A stretch of 27,985 bases of DNA, from NCBI GenBank assembly GCA_030616165.1, contig JAUWXV010000023.1, positions 1 to 27,985 of the forward strand, given 5' to 3'. Numbering within the stretch: the stretch's first letter is position 1; each line of letters starts with the position of its first letter. Below are positions 16,626-23,881 of the stretch, piece by piece. Under the pieces are notes generated by a model that did not search any database, had not been told where the DNA came from, and saw only the letters and a program-made list of their open reading frames with translations. Both the position numbers and the translations under genes were made by a program. The stretch is from a bacterium (GTDB lineage Bacteria > SM23-31 > JAUVVT01).

Positions 16626-16646
16626 GGCAGACATTCCTGTCTGTCC
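16626..16646. repeat. Family A hairpin repeat
   Basis: GGCAGACA-ttcc-TGTCTGTCC, preceded by GTAGG as in other copies. Confidence 0.82.
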
Positions 16647-16775
16647 ATTTAAAATTATTGTCCATCAAAAATATCCTTCTTAATGGTAAGAAATTGTAAA
16701 TATACTATTTAACTGTATTTCTGCCCATTACTAAATTATAATTTAAAAATTCGAGAATTTAGTTATAAAATAAAA

Positions 16776-16804
16776 TTGACAAAATGATTAATTTTCATTA
16801 TATT
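16776..16804 (+). promoter_or_regulatory. Sigma70-type promoter for tRNA-Val and possibly pyrRBC
   Basis: TTGACA (16776-16781), 17-bp spacer, TATATT (16799-16804), identical in both hexamers and spacing to the promoter at 5996. Transcription would pass a family B hairpin, the tRNA and the PyrR attenuator. No separate promoter was evident between the tRNA and pyrR. Confidence 0.65.
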
Positions 16805-16814
16805 CAAATAATTA

Positions 16815-16847
16815 TGTTGGTGAAGGTGTTCTTCACCTTCACCAGCA
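16815..16847. repeat. Family B hairpin repeat
   Basis: TGTTGGTGAAGGTG-ttctt-CACCTTCACCAGCA. It sits just downstream of the predicted transcription start for the tRNA. Confidence 0.8.
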
Positions 16848-16926
16848 GCAATATTTAAATAATTTACAAAACTGCAAAATATATTGAATTTTTAAAATTT
16901 GCTAAGGTTTTGTAAATAAAATATCT

Positions 16927-17000
16927 GGGCGATTAGCTCAGTCGGTTAGAGCGCTGGTCTCACATGCCAGAGGTCGTTGGTTCGATTCCAATATCGCCCA
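16927..17000 (+). tRNA. tRNA-Val (anticodon CAC)
   Basis: A 74-base cloverleaf. The acceptor GGGCGAT (16927-16933) pairs with ATCGCCC (16993-16999), with discriminator A at 17000. The D arm is AGCTCAGTCGGTTAGAGC. The anticodon stem CTGGT/GCCAG encloses loop CTCACAT, giving anticodon CAC, which reads GUG. The T arm is GTTGG-TTCGATT-CCAAT. CCA is not encoded. The PyrR-type attenuator starts within five bases of its 3' end. Confidence 0.95.
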
Positions 17001-17004
17001 CTTT

Positions 17005-17067
17005 AAAGGTTTATTTAGGGATTATCATAATATCCTTTAAACCTTTCCCGTGAGGAAGGAAAGGATG
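17005..17067 (+). promoter_or_regulatory. PyrR-binding attenuator (anti-antiterminator and antiterminator elements)
   Basis: 17046-17055 reads TCCCGTGAGG, an exact match to the UCCNGNGAGG core of known PyrR RNA-binding loops. It sits at the top of a six-pair stem (CCTTTC 17042-17047 / GGAAGG 17054-17059) with hexaloop CCGTGA. 17052-17064 can instead pair with 17083-17095 (12 of 13 positions, counting G-U), destroying the terminator stem. That makes it the antiterminator. A further hairpin, AAAGGTTTA (17005-17013) / TAAACCTTT (17038-17046), competes for the same bases. By analogy with Bacillus, UMP-bound PyrR would hold the loop and force termination ahead of pyrR. Confidence 0.72.
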
Positions 17068-17081
17068 TATTAATAAAATAG

Positions 17082-17118
17082 GTCTTCTCTTTCTCTTTGG
17101 GAAGGGAAGGCTTTTTTA
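17082..17118 (+). terminator. Intrinsic terminator of the pyr leader
   Basis: GTCTTCTCTTTC (17082-17093) pairs with GAAGGGAAGGC and the preceding G (17100-17111). The 12-bp stem includes G-U pairs and is followed by TTTTTTATTTT. It is about 200 bases ahead of pyrR and fits the terminator arm of the PyrR switch. Confidence 0.82.
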
Positions 17119-17187
17119 TTTTGTTATCTAAATGTTTTTTTTGATTAAGATTTAATAAATTATATTGCTAAACGTGGGAATATATTT

Positions 17188-17221
17188 CTGATGGCGAAGT
17201 GTTCTTAACATTCGCCAGCAG
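17188..17221. repeat. Family B hairpin repeat, degenerate
   Basis: CTGATGGCGAA pairs with TTCGCCAGCAG around gtgttcttaaca. It lies between the pyr terminator and pyrR. Confidence 0.65.
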
Positions 17222-17316
17222 TTAATAAAGATTAATAAAGATATTTCAAATATGTGAAAATTTACATGAAATTACTTAATTATCACAAAAAATCAGAAAA
17301 ACCTGAGAATATATAA

Positions 17317-17862
17317 ATGAAAGTACAGATTAAATCAAAAATAATGGATGACCAGGACCTCGGAAGAACCATAGCTCGACTTACTCACGAAATTCTTGAA
17401 AAGAATAAAGGACATGAAAATATAGTAGTAATCGGGATGAGAACAAGGGGCGTTTATCTTGCAGAGCGAATAACCAAAAAACTCAAGGAGGTTGAAAATA
17501 AAGAAGTTCCATTAGGAATCCTTGATATTACTTTATATCGGGATGATTTTCGAACCGTCCTCAAACAGCCAAAGGTTCAAATTACTGATATTCCATTCTC
17601 TATTGATAATAAAAATATTATTCTTGTGGATGATGTATTATATACAGGTAGAACAGTTCGTGCTGCTTTGGATGCACTTATGGACTTTGGAAGACCTGCC
17701 AGCATCCAGTTGGCTATACTTGTTGATAGGGGGCATCGCGAACTGCCTATTAAAGCGGATTTTATTGGAAAAAATGTCCCAACATCTTATGGAGAGGAAA
17801 TCAGAGTTCATTTGAAAGAAATAGATGAGGATGATGGAGTCTTTTTGGTCGATATATCTTAA
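17317..17862 (+). CDS. pyrR: PyrR: pyrimidine operon RNA-binding attenuator / uracil phosphoribosyltransferase
   Basis: A 181-residue PyrR, normal length. PyrR binds UMP/UTP and then the leader RNA to promote termination; many also make UMP from uracil and PRPP. Seen in the sequence: the type I phosphoribosyltransferase PRPP loop IILVDDVLYTGRTVRAALD (about 101-118), DITLYRDD, GMRTRGVYLAERI and the C-terminal VPTSYGEEIRVHLKEIDEDDGV. All are standard for PyrR. It is the first gene of pyrR-pyrB-pyrC and lies downstream of a matching PyrR-binding loop and terminator (17042-17118), so it probably regulates its own expression. ATG 17317 has only a weak ribosome binding site. Confidence 0.95.
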   Translation: MKVQIKSKIMDDQDLGRTIARLTHEILEKNKGHENIVVIGMRTRGVYLAERITKKLKEVENKEVPLGILDITLYRDDFRTVLKQPKVQITDIPFSIDNKNIILVDDVLYTGRTVRAALDALMDFGRPASIQLAILVDRGHRELPIKADFIGKNVPTSYGEEIRVHLKEIDEDDGVFLVDIS

Positions 17863-17946
17863 ATTGTTTAATTTTATGTTGTGGATAAAACTTTATTAAA
17901 AATATTTTTTAGACAAAATCTAAAATTGAAAAGTAATTTAAAGTTT

Positions 17947-18009
17947 TTTCCCCGAGTACTCGGGGAAACCGCTATAGCGGATGAGCAACTTTTTTTTAAA
18001 AAAAGTTGC
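17947..18009. repeat. Family E composite palindrome, copy 4
   Basis: 17947-17968 is a perfect 22-bp palindrome (TTTCCCCGAGT centre). CCGCTATAGCGG (17969-17980) is another perfect palindrome. GCAACTTTTTTT (17985-17996) pairs with AAAAAAAGTTGC (17998-18009). The last stem differs in sequence from the other copies but keeps its symmetry, as if the two arms changed together. It separates pyrR and pyrB. Confidence 0.85.
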
Positions 18010-18065
18010 AAATTTAATAACTTGTTAAAGTTTCATTTATAAACTTATTGAGGCTTAAAGATAAA

Positions 18066-19001
18066 ATGCCGTTATCAAGTAAACATTTATTAGGTTTGGA
18101 AGGGGTAAGTAAAAAGGAAATTGAATTAATTTTTAAGACTGCTGATATATTTAAAGAGGTTTTAGAAAGACCAATAAAGCGTGTGCCCACTTTGACCGGC
18201 AAAACAGTTGTCAATCTCTTTTATGAATCTTCTACGAGAACAAGAATCTCGTTTGAACTGGCAGAACGAAGACTATCAGCAGATATAGTTAGTTTCAGTG
18301 CAAGCACCAGCAGCACTTCAAAAGGGGAAACCTTAAAAGATACCGCAAGGAATATAGAAGCTATGAAAATTGACATTGTAGTGATTCGTCATTCAGCACC
18401 CGGAGCACCACTTTTTCTTTCTAAGATATTAAATTCATCAATAATAAATGCCGGAGATGGTGCACACGAACATCCGACTCAGGCTCTTTTGGATATGTAT
18501 TCGTTGAGAGAGAAGTTTGGGAAACTTGAGGGATTAAAAGTTCTTATTGTTGGAGACATCTCTCACAGCAGGGTTGCTCTATCCAATATTTATGGTATGA
18601 CTACTATGGGAATAGATGTATCTGTTTGCGGTCCGGCGACATTAATCCCGAGGGAACTTGATAAACTCGGTGTGAAAATTTTTTATAATCTCGATGAAGC
18701 AATAAAGCACAAGAATGTTATAATGGCTCTGAGAATTCAACTCGAAAGACAAAAAGTCGGTCTTTTCCCTTCGACCAGAGAATATTACAATTATTTTGGA
18801 ATTACTAAAGAAAGGCTTAAAAGTGCAAAAAAAGATGTTGTAATAATGCACCCGGGACCCATCAACAGGGGGATTGAACTCGACAGCGACATAGCAGACA
18901 GCAAATATTCCATTATCCTTGAACAGGTTGCAAATGGAGTAGCAATAAGAATGGCGATTCTCTATCTTTTGAGTGGAGTTGAAAGCAGCTTAAAAGTGTA
19001 A
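18066..19001 (+). CDS. pyrB: Aspartate carbamoyltransferase catalytic subunit
   Basis: A 311-residue catalytic subunit for carbamoyl phosphate plus aspartate to N-carbamoylaspartate, the committed step of pyrimidine synthesis. Motifs: FYESSTRTRISFE (carbamoyl phosphate site, about residues 51-63), SSTSKGETLKDT, HEHPTQALLDMYSL, GDISHSRVALSN and MHPGPINRGIELDSDIAD near the C-terminus. Length is standard. No pyrI regulatory gene lies nearby, so control is probably by PyrR. The frame could start at TTG 18048, but ATG 18066 follows a GAGG at 18050-18053. Confidence 0.95.
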   Translation: MPLSSKHLLGLEGVSKKEIELIFKTADIFKEVLERPIKRVPTLTGKTVVNLFYESSTRTRISFELAERRLSADIVSFSASTSSTSKGETLKDTARNIEAMKIDIVVIRHSAPGAPLFLSKILNSSIINAGDGAHEHPTQALLDMYSLREKFGKLEGLKVLIVGDISHSRVALSNIYGMTTMGIDVSVCGPATLIPRELDKLGVKIFYNLDEAIKHKNVIMALRIQLERQKVGLFPSTREYYNYFGITKERLKSAKKDVVIMHPGPINRGIELDSDIADSKYSIILEQVANGVAIRMAILYLLSGVESSLKV

Positions 19002-19040
19002 CCTTAATATATTGATTTAGTTTAATTTCCACAAATATGT

Positions 19041-19063
19041 AGGGACAACCCTCGGGTTGTCCT
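19041..19063. repeat. Family D hairpin repeat
   Basis: GGACAACCC (19043-19051), TC, GGGTTGTCC (19054-19062), preceded by GTAG. Confidence 0.8.
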
Positions 19064-19149
19064 TGATAAATTTTCATTTTTTGCCTCTTCATCTTGAAAA
19101 GGAAGTAAGCAATCTGAAGGAACCGCCTATGGCTGGTAAAACTTACTAT

Positions 19150-19212
19150 TATCCCAAATATTTGGGATAGGTATAAGGTTTCTTTGCCTACTTTCTTTAC
19201 AAAGAAAGTAGG
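19150..19212. repeat. Family E composite palindrome, copy 5
   Basis: TATCCCAAATATTTGGGATA (19150-19169) is perfect. CCTACTTTCTTT (19187-19198), AC, AAAGAAAGTAGG (19201-19212) is a perfect 12-bp hairpin. It runs directly into a family A copy. Confidence 0.9.
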
Positions 19213-19213
19213 T

Positions 19214-19262
19214 AGGACAGACATTTATGCTTGTCCTGTGGGCTTGCCTTGTGGTCTGTCCT
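19214..19262. repeat. Family A hairpin repeat, long variant
   Basis: AGGACAGAC (19214-19222) pairs with GTCTGTCCT (19254-19262). The insert is nearly the same as at 881-942. It creates the false N-terminal extension of the pyrC frame from 19231. Confidence 0.8.
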
Positions 19263-19311
19263 CATTTTAAAACAGTTCAAAAGTTTATATTTTTATATAC
19301 AAAATTTAAAT

Positions 19312-20631
19312 ATGGGTGAGAAATTGAATATCTATAGGAAAAAATTTAAAGTTGCGGATTGTTTAGAGCCGTATTTGCTTAGAGGCGGTAAATATTGGGA
19401 TATAAAGACTTCAAAGTTTATTAATGCTGATATAATAATAGAAAATGGGATTATAAAAGATATAGGTAAATTTAGTTCTTTTAATGGAAAAGTAGTAGAT
19501 ACCTCCGGACAGGTTATATTTCCGGGATTTATAGATATACATGTTCATTTTAGAGAACCGGGAAGGGAAGATGAAGAGACTATCTCAACAGGTTCAACGG
19601 CAGCAGCAGCAGGAGGATTCTCAGCGGTCTGTCCTATGCCTAATACAGATCCTGTTATCGATAATCAGGAAATGGTAAGATTTGTTCTGGAAAAGGGAAG
19701 GGATTTGATAACAGATATATTTCCAATTGGGGCAATTTCAAAGAATTTGAAAGGAGAGGAAATTTCCGAAATTGCAGATATGGTAAACGCTGGAATTGTG
19801 GCGCTCTCTGATGATGGTTTTCCTACTGCAAATTTAGGGATGATGAGAAGAAGTATGGAGTATGCAACTATGTTTGATATTCCCGTGATTCTCCATTCTG
19901 AAGAAAAAGCACTTTCGGGAGAAGGCGTTATGAATGAAGGGTATTATTCCACAAAACTTGGACTTGCTGGAATCCCATCAATATCAGAGGAAATTGCTGT
20001 AATTAGAAATATTATGATTGCTGAATATACGGGATGCAGACTTCATATAGCTCATGTTAGCACAGCCGGGTCTGTTGAAATAATAAAAAACGCCAAAGAA
20101 AGAGGTGTTAGAGTTACCTGTGAAGTAACGCCACATCATTTAACATTGACCGATAAATGCACTGAAACATTTGACCCGAACTTTAAAATGAATCCTCCAT
20201 TGAGAACAGAAAAGGATGTTGAAGTAATTAAAAATGCTCTGAAAAACGACGTCATAGATGTCATTGCAACTGACCATGCGCCGCATTCTATTGAAGAAAA
20301 AGAGGTAGAATTTGATAAAGCTCCTTTTGGAATTATTGGTCTTGAAACTGCATTCGGGATAATAAATGAAAGGTTAATCAATAAAAATATCATAACTTTT
20401 GAAAAACTAACAGAAAAATTAATTATAAATCCGAGGAATATTTTAAAGTTAGATATACCTGAAATCAAAAAAAACAATAGAGCAAATCTTGCAATTATTA
20501 AACTCGATAAAAAATGGACTGTTGAAAATGGAAACTTTTTTTCTATTTCGAGAAATTCACCTTTTGTAGGAATGAAACTTTCTGGTGAAATTAAGGGAGT
20601 TTTCAATAAAAATAAAGTATGGATTAGATAA
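19312..20631 (+). CDS. pyrC: Dihydroorotase, class I
   Basis: A metal-dependent amidohydrolase that interconverts N-carbamoylaspartate and dihydroorotate. About 439 residues, slightly over the usual class I length. Signatures: GFIDIHVHFREPG with the metal-binding His-x-His (about residues 77-89), CPMPNTDPV, HSEEKALSG, LHIAHVSTAGS, CEVTPHHLTL, MNPPLR, and the ATDHAPH motif near residue 324. The open frame reaches 19231, but its first 27 residues come from family A repeat. ATG 19312 is the first start outside the repeat, although it lacks a clear ribosome binding site. Third gene of pyrRBC. Confidence 0.93.
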   Translation: MGEKLNIYRKKFKVADCLEPYLLRGGKYWDIKTSKFINADIIIENGIIKDIGKFSSFNGKVVDTSGQVIFPGFIDIHVHFREPGREDEETISTGSTAAAAGGFSAVCPMPNTDPVIDNQEMVRFVLEKGRDLITDIFPIGAISKNLKGEEISEIADMVNAGIVALSDDGFPTANLGMMRRSMEYATMFDIPVILHSEEKALSGEGVMNEGYYSTKLGLAGIPSISEEIAVIRNIMIAEYTGCRLHIAHVSTAGSVEIIKNAKERGVRVTCEVTPHHLTLTDKCTETFDPNFKMNPPLRTEKDVEVIKNALKNDVIDVIATDHAPHSIEEKEVEFDKAPFGIIGLETAFGIINERLINKNIITFEKLTEKLIINPRNILKLDIPEIKKNNRANLAIIKLDKKWTVENGNFFSISRNSPFVGMKLSGEIKGVFNKNKVWIR

Positions 20632-20818
20632 TATATATAATTTAAAAATATCAAGAAAATAAGTAGATAAATTTAAGAATAATTTAACAGAAACTCATTA
20701 ATACTACTTTTTATTTTTTTAATTATAATTAATAGCAACAGATATCTTTTATTATTAAAAATTTAATTTATTAAAAAATTACAGAAAGAATAACAAATAA
20801 GTACTTAAATATTTTTAC

Positions 20819-20847
20819 TTGACATTATTGTTTAATATTGATAAATT
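20819..20847 (+). promoter_or_regulatory. Promoter of the ribosomal protein operon
   Basis: TTGACA (20819-20824), 17-bp spacer, TAAATT (20842-20847). The predicted RNA start near 20854 is just ahead of the rplM ribosome binding site (20864-20868). That also rules out the upstream TTG at 20838 as the rplM start. Confidence 0.68.
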
Positions 20848-20876
20848 TAAACTTATATAAAATTAAGGCAAATAAA

Positions 20877-21305
20877 TTGAAGACTTTTGTTTATAAAGGA
20901 GAATATAAAGACCGAAAATGGTTTTTGGTTGATGCAAATGGGAAAGTTTTGGGACGAATAGCAAGTAGAATAGCATCAATATTAAGAGGTAAACATAAAC
21001 CAATTTATACTCCTCATCTTGATTTGGGTGATAATATTATTTTAGTTAATGCTGAAAGAGTCCGACTTACAGGAAAAAAGGCTAAAAAAAAGTTATATTA
21101 CCACCATACTGGTTATCCCGGGAGTTTAAAATCGGCAAGTTTTGAAAAACTTATTAGAGAGAAACCTGAATGGGTTATCTATCACGCTGTTTGGGGTATG
21201 TTGCCGCACAACAAACTTGGTCGGAAGATGGTAAAAAAATTGAAGATATATAGAGGCAGTGAGCATCCACACGCAGCCCAAAAACCACAAGTTTTAGAAA
21301 TATGA
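20877..21305 (+). CDS. rplM: Large subunit ribosomal protein L13
   Basis: A 142-residue L13, exactly the common bacterial length. It begins [20 protein letters not shown] and has the family stretches [59 protein letters not shown] and the C-terminal [12 protein letters not shown] place the start at TTG 20877. It restores the normal N-terminus, has TAAGG at 20864-20868, and the earlier TTG at 20838 lies inside the predicted promoter. First gene of rplM-rpsI-rpsB-tsf-pyrH-frr. Confidence 0.95.
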   Translation: MKTFVYKGEYKDRKWFLVDANGKVLGRIASRIASILRGKHKPIYTPHLDLGDNIILVNAERVRLTGKKAKKKLYYHHTGYPGSLKSASFEKLIREKPEWVIYHAVWGMLPHNKLGRKMVKKLKIYRGSEHPHAAQKPQVLEI

Positions 21306-21389
21306 TATATTTAAGCAGTTATATGAAACACAATAAATAAACAGACAACATGATTAAAAATTTAGAAAAAAATGGTTTATAATTTTTTA

Positions 21390-21475
21390 TGAGATTCACA
21401 CGCTTCACTCGCAATGACAGGGGTAACGTGTCATTGCGAGGAGTCCCGATTACTCGGGACGACGTGGCAATCTCA
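21390..21475. repeat. Family C inverted repeat, rearranged copy
   Basis: TGAGATT (about 21390) pairs with AATCTCA near 21475. Inside, CGCAATGACA (21411-21420) pairs with TGTCATTGCG (21429-21438), followed by GAGTCCCGATTACTCGGGACGA. Compared with 8151-8252 the two arm pairs are nested in the opposite order. It splits rplM from rpsI. Confidence 0.85.
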
Positions 21476-21556
21476 ACAACATCTTATATCATCTTATTTA
21501 AAACGTTTATAAATAATTAAATTGATGGATTATTAAAAATTATTTAGGAATTTTTT

Positions 21557-21943
21557 ATGGAATTATATTCAGCAACAGGTAGAAGAAAGACTTCAATTGC
21601 AAGGGTGCGTTTGAAAGAAGGGAAGGGTGAAATAATTGTTAATAAAAAGTCTGGATTAGATTATTTTCGAAGAGAAACATTGATGATTTTGATAAATCAT
21701 CCTCTTAAGGTTTCTAACTGCCTGGGTAAGTTTGATGTAATAGCAAATGTTGGGGGTGGCGGCCTTTCAGGTCAGGCTGGAGCGTTAAAACTTGGTATTG
21801 CAAGAGCTCTGGTAAAGTCTGATGAAAAATTGAGAAAAATTCTCCGCTCTGAGGGGCTTCTCTCCAGAGACCCAAGAATGGTTGAAAGAAAAAAATACGG
21901 ACAGAAAAAAGCCAGAAAGAGATTCCAGTTTTCAAAAAGATAA
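21557..21943 (+). CDS. rpsI: Small subunit ribosomal protein S9
   Basis: A 128-residue S9 with the expected start ([16 protein letters not shown]), the central [20 protein letters not shown] and the basic tail [12 protein letters not shown] that reaches the ribosomal P site. ATG 21557 has AGGA about eight bases upstream. rpsI normally follows rplM closely; here a family C repeat widens the gap to about 250 bases. Confidence 0.96.
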   Translation: MELYSATGRRKTSIARVRLKEGKGEIIVNKKSGLDYFRRETLMILINHPLKVSNCLGKFDVIANVGGGGLSGQAGALKLGIARALVKSDEKLRKILRSEGLLSRDPRMVERKKYGQKKARKRFQFSKR

Positions 21944-22062
21944 AATTCAAGAAATTTTTTATTCTATTAATAATAAGCACTACTTTATTAAATTGGTTTG
22001 AATATTTCTCTATAAAATTCAGATGCATTCAAATAGTAATTAGAAATTAAGAGAAAAAATAT

Positions 22063-22773
22063 ATGGCATCAGTTACTATACAGGAATTGCTAATAGCAGG
22101 TGTTCATTTTGGACATCTAACAAAGCGTTGGGATCCCAAAATGAAAAAATATATTTTTATGGAACGCAATGGGATATATATAATAGATTTAAAGAAGACT
22201 AAAGTCTTAATAGATGAGGCGTGTAAGGCAGTTGCAGAAGTGGTTGAAAAAGGTGAAAAGATATTATTCGTCGGAACGAAAAAACAGGCAAAGGACACTA
22301 TCCGCTCTGAAGCAGAAAGATGTAATATGTTCTATATCGCTGAGAGATGGCTTGGTGGGATGCTGACAAATTTTGCCACTATTAAAAAAAGTATAAGACA
22401 TTTGAAGTCTCTGGAAAAGATGGAAACCGATGGAACTTATGAAAAAATAACTAAAAAAGAAATTGGGGTAATTGAAAAAAAAAGATTAAAACTTAAAAAG
22501 GTTCTGGAAGGGATTGTGGAGATGAACAGACTCCCGGGAATGATTTATGTTGTTGATACTAAAAAAGATGCAATCGCAGTCTCGGAAGCTCGTAAACTTG
22601 AAATTCCAATCGTTGCAATACTTGATACTAATTGTAATCCAGACTATATAGATTATCCTATACCGGGGAACGATGATGCATATAATTCTATTAGTTTAAT
22701 AACAAAAGCAATAGCAGATACCATTGTAGAGTGTGCAATCACCAAAGAAGTGCTGGAAGAAGAAGAAACTTAA
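22063..22773 (+). CDS. rpsB: Small subunit ribosomal protein S2
   Basis: A 236-residue S2. Hallmarks: ELLIAGVHFGHLTKRWDPKM at the N-terminus, GIYIIDLKKT, LFVGTKKQAKDTI, ERWLGGMLTNFATI, LPGMIYVVDTKKDAIAVSEA and CNPDYIDYPIPGNDDA. The acidic tail (EVLEEEET) is typical. It precedes tsf as in most bacteria, but a gap of about 400 bases filled with repeats lies between them. Confidence 0.96.
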   Translation: MASVTIQELLIAGVHFGHLTKRWDPKMKKYIFMERNGIYIIDLKKTKVLIDEACKAVAEVVEKGEKILFVGTKKQAKDTIRSEAERCNMFYIAERWLGGMLTNFATIKKSIRHLKSLEKMETDGTYEKITKKEIGVIEKKRLKLKKVLEGIVEMNRLPGMIYVVDTKKDAIAVSEARKLEIPIVAILDTNCNPDYIDYPIPGNDDAYNSISLITKAIADTIVECAITKEVLEEEET

Positions 22774-22799
22774 AACATGTTCTTCTATATTTAGCTGGT

Positions 22800-22849
22800 A
22801 GGACAGACATTCCTGTCTGTCGAATTGGCAGACATTCTTGTCTGGCCAG
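22800..22849. repeat. Tandem family A hairpins
   Basis: GACAGACA-ttcc-TGTCTGTC (22802-22821), then GAATT, then GGCAGACA-ttct-TGTCTGGCC (from 22828). The paired block is nearly identical to the one inserted between pyrH and frr at 24621-24668. It sits just after rpsB. Confidence 0.88.
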
Positions 22850-22920
22850 TTAGGTTCTGTTCAATAAAAAATGAAAAATAGGATATTCTATTAAATTAAG
22901 ACTAAAAAGTATATAGTTTA

Positions 22921-23097
22921 ATTTCTAAATACTAAATTCTAAACAAATTCCTGTCTGCCGACAGGCAGGCAAATGAAAGAAATTCAAAACGATATAAGTT
23001 CAAATTCATAACAGAAAAGTTAAAATATGTTTATAAAATTTGAGATTTGAATTTTGGATTTATTTAGATATTAGGGTTTAGGATTTAGGATTTATTA
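22921..23097. repeat. Large imperfect inverted repeat with CTGTCTGCCGACAGGCAGG core
   Basis: The left arm near 22923-22945 (ctaaatactaaattctaaac) is complementary to the right arm near 23075-23095 (gtttaggatttaggattt), with scattered mismatches. A short palindrome CCTGTC-tgcc-GACAGG (22950-22965) lies inside the left half. Inner segments around 22981-23007 and 23041-23060 are loosely complementary too. No coding sequence here; the tsf leader begins after it. Confidence 0.6.
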
Positions 23098-23190
23098 TTT
23101 TGTGTGGCTGTTTTTCTAATGGGAGAGGAAGGTGAAAGCAAGTTGCACTTTTGAACAAAGTTTTAGATAAAAAATTCATAGGAGATTCGG

Positions 23191-23790
23191 ATGGGAATAT
23201 CGGCTTCTCAGGTAAAAGAATTAAGAGAAAAAACAGGTGCGGGTGTAATGGAGTGTAAAAAAGCTCTAACCGAAGCAGATGGCGACGTTACAAAAGCGAT
23301 TGATATTTTGAGAAAGAAAGGAATTGCAGCTGCCCAGAAAAGATTAAGGAAAACAACATCTGAAGGCGGTATCGAGGCTTATGTTCATCCTGGTAACAGG
23401 CTTGGAGTTTTGGTGGAAGTTGGTTGCGAAACCGACTTCGCGGCAAAAACTGAAGAATTCAGAAACTTTGTGAAAGATATTGCTATGCAAGTAGCCGCTG
23501 CCAGTCCCATAGTTGTTATCAGAGAACAATTAGATAAAGATGTAGTGGATAAAGAGATGGAAATTTACCGTTCTCAGGCAAGAGAGTTAAAAAAACCTGA
23601 ACATATTGTTGAAAAGATCGCTTTGGGAAAACTCGAAAAGTTCTACCAGGAAGTTTGCCTTATAGAGCAGCAGTTCATTAAAGACCCTGCTAAATCAGTT
23701 AAGGATATCCTGCTGGAATTAATGGGTAAAGTAGGCGAGAATATTTCTATTAAGAGGTTTACAAGATATAGATTGGGAGGAGATACTTAA
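23191..23790 (+). CDS. tsf: Elongation factor Ts
   Basis: A 199-residue EF-Ts, the guanine nucleotide exchange factor for EF-Tu. The N-terminal UBA-like domain reads VKELREKTGAGVMECKKAL. The TDFAAKTEEF motif, which contacts EF-Tu, is at about 79-88. The protein is the short single-core form rather than the roughly 280-residue enterobacterial form. ATG 23191 has AGGAG at 23180-23184. It follows rpsB and precedes pyrH, the conserved order. Confidence 0.95.
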   Translation: MGISASQVKELREKTGAGVMECKKALTEADGDVTKAIDILRKKGIAAAQKRLRKTTSEGGIEAYVHPGNRLGVLVEVGCETDFAAKTEEFRNFVKDIAMQVAAASPIVVIREQLDKDVVDKEMEIYRSQARELKKPEHIVEKIALGKLEKFYQEVCLIEQQFIKDPAKSVKDILLELMGKVGENISIKRFTRYRLGGDT

Positions 23791-23881
23791 TATATTTTTA
23801 ATACCATTCTTAATCTGATTCATATCCAATTTCTTGTATAGGTTATTTTCTGCAAAAAGTTCACATCAATATATAAAAATT

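Larger units (their letters stand above)
16230..16775. other. AT-rich gap with repeats, no gene
   Basis: Contains a family B hairpin (16536-16568) and a family A hairpin (16626-16646). Two TTGACA hexamers (16295 and 16586 areas) lack a well-spaced -10. No protein or RNA gene was recognised. Confidence 0.5.

Noticed and set aside
20838-20876. Upstream TTG start for rplM
   Set aside because: It lies between the -35 and -10 of the predicted promoter and adds 13 residues to an otherwise standard L13.
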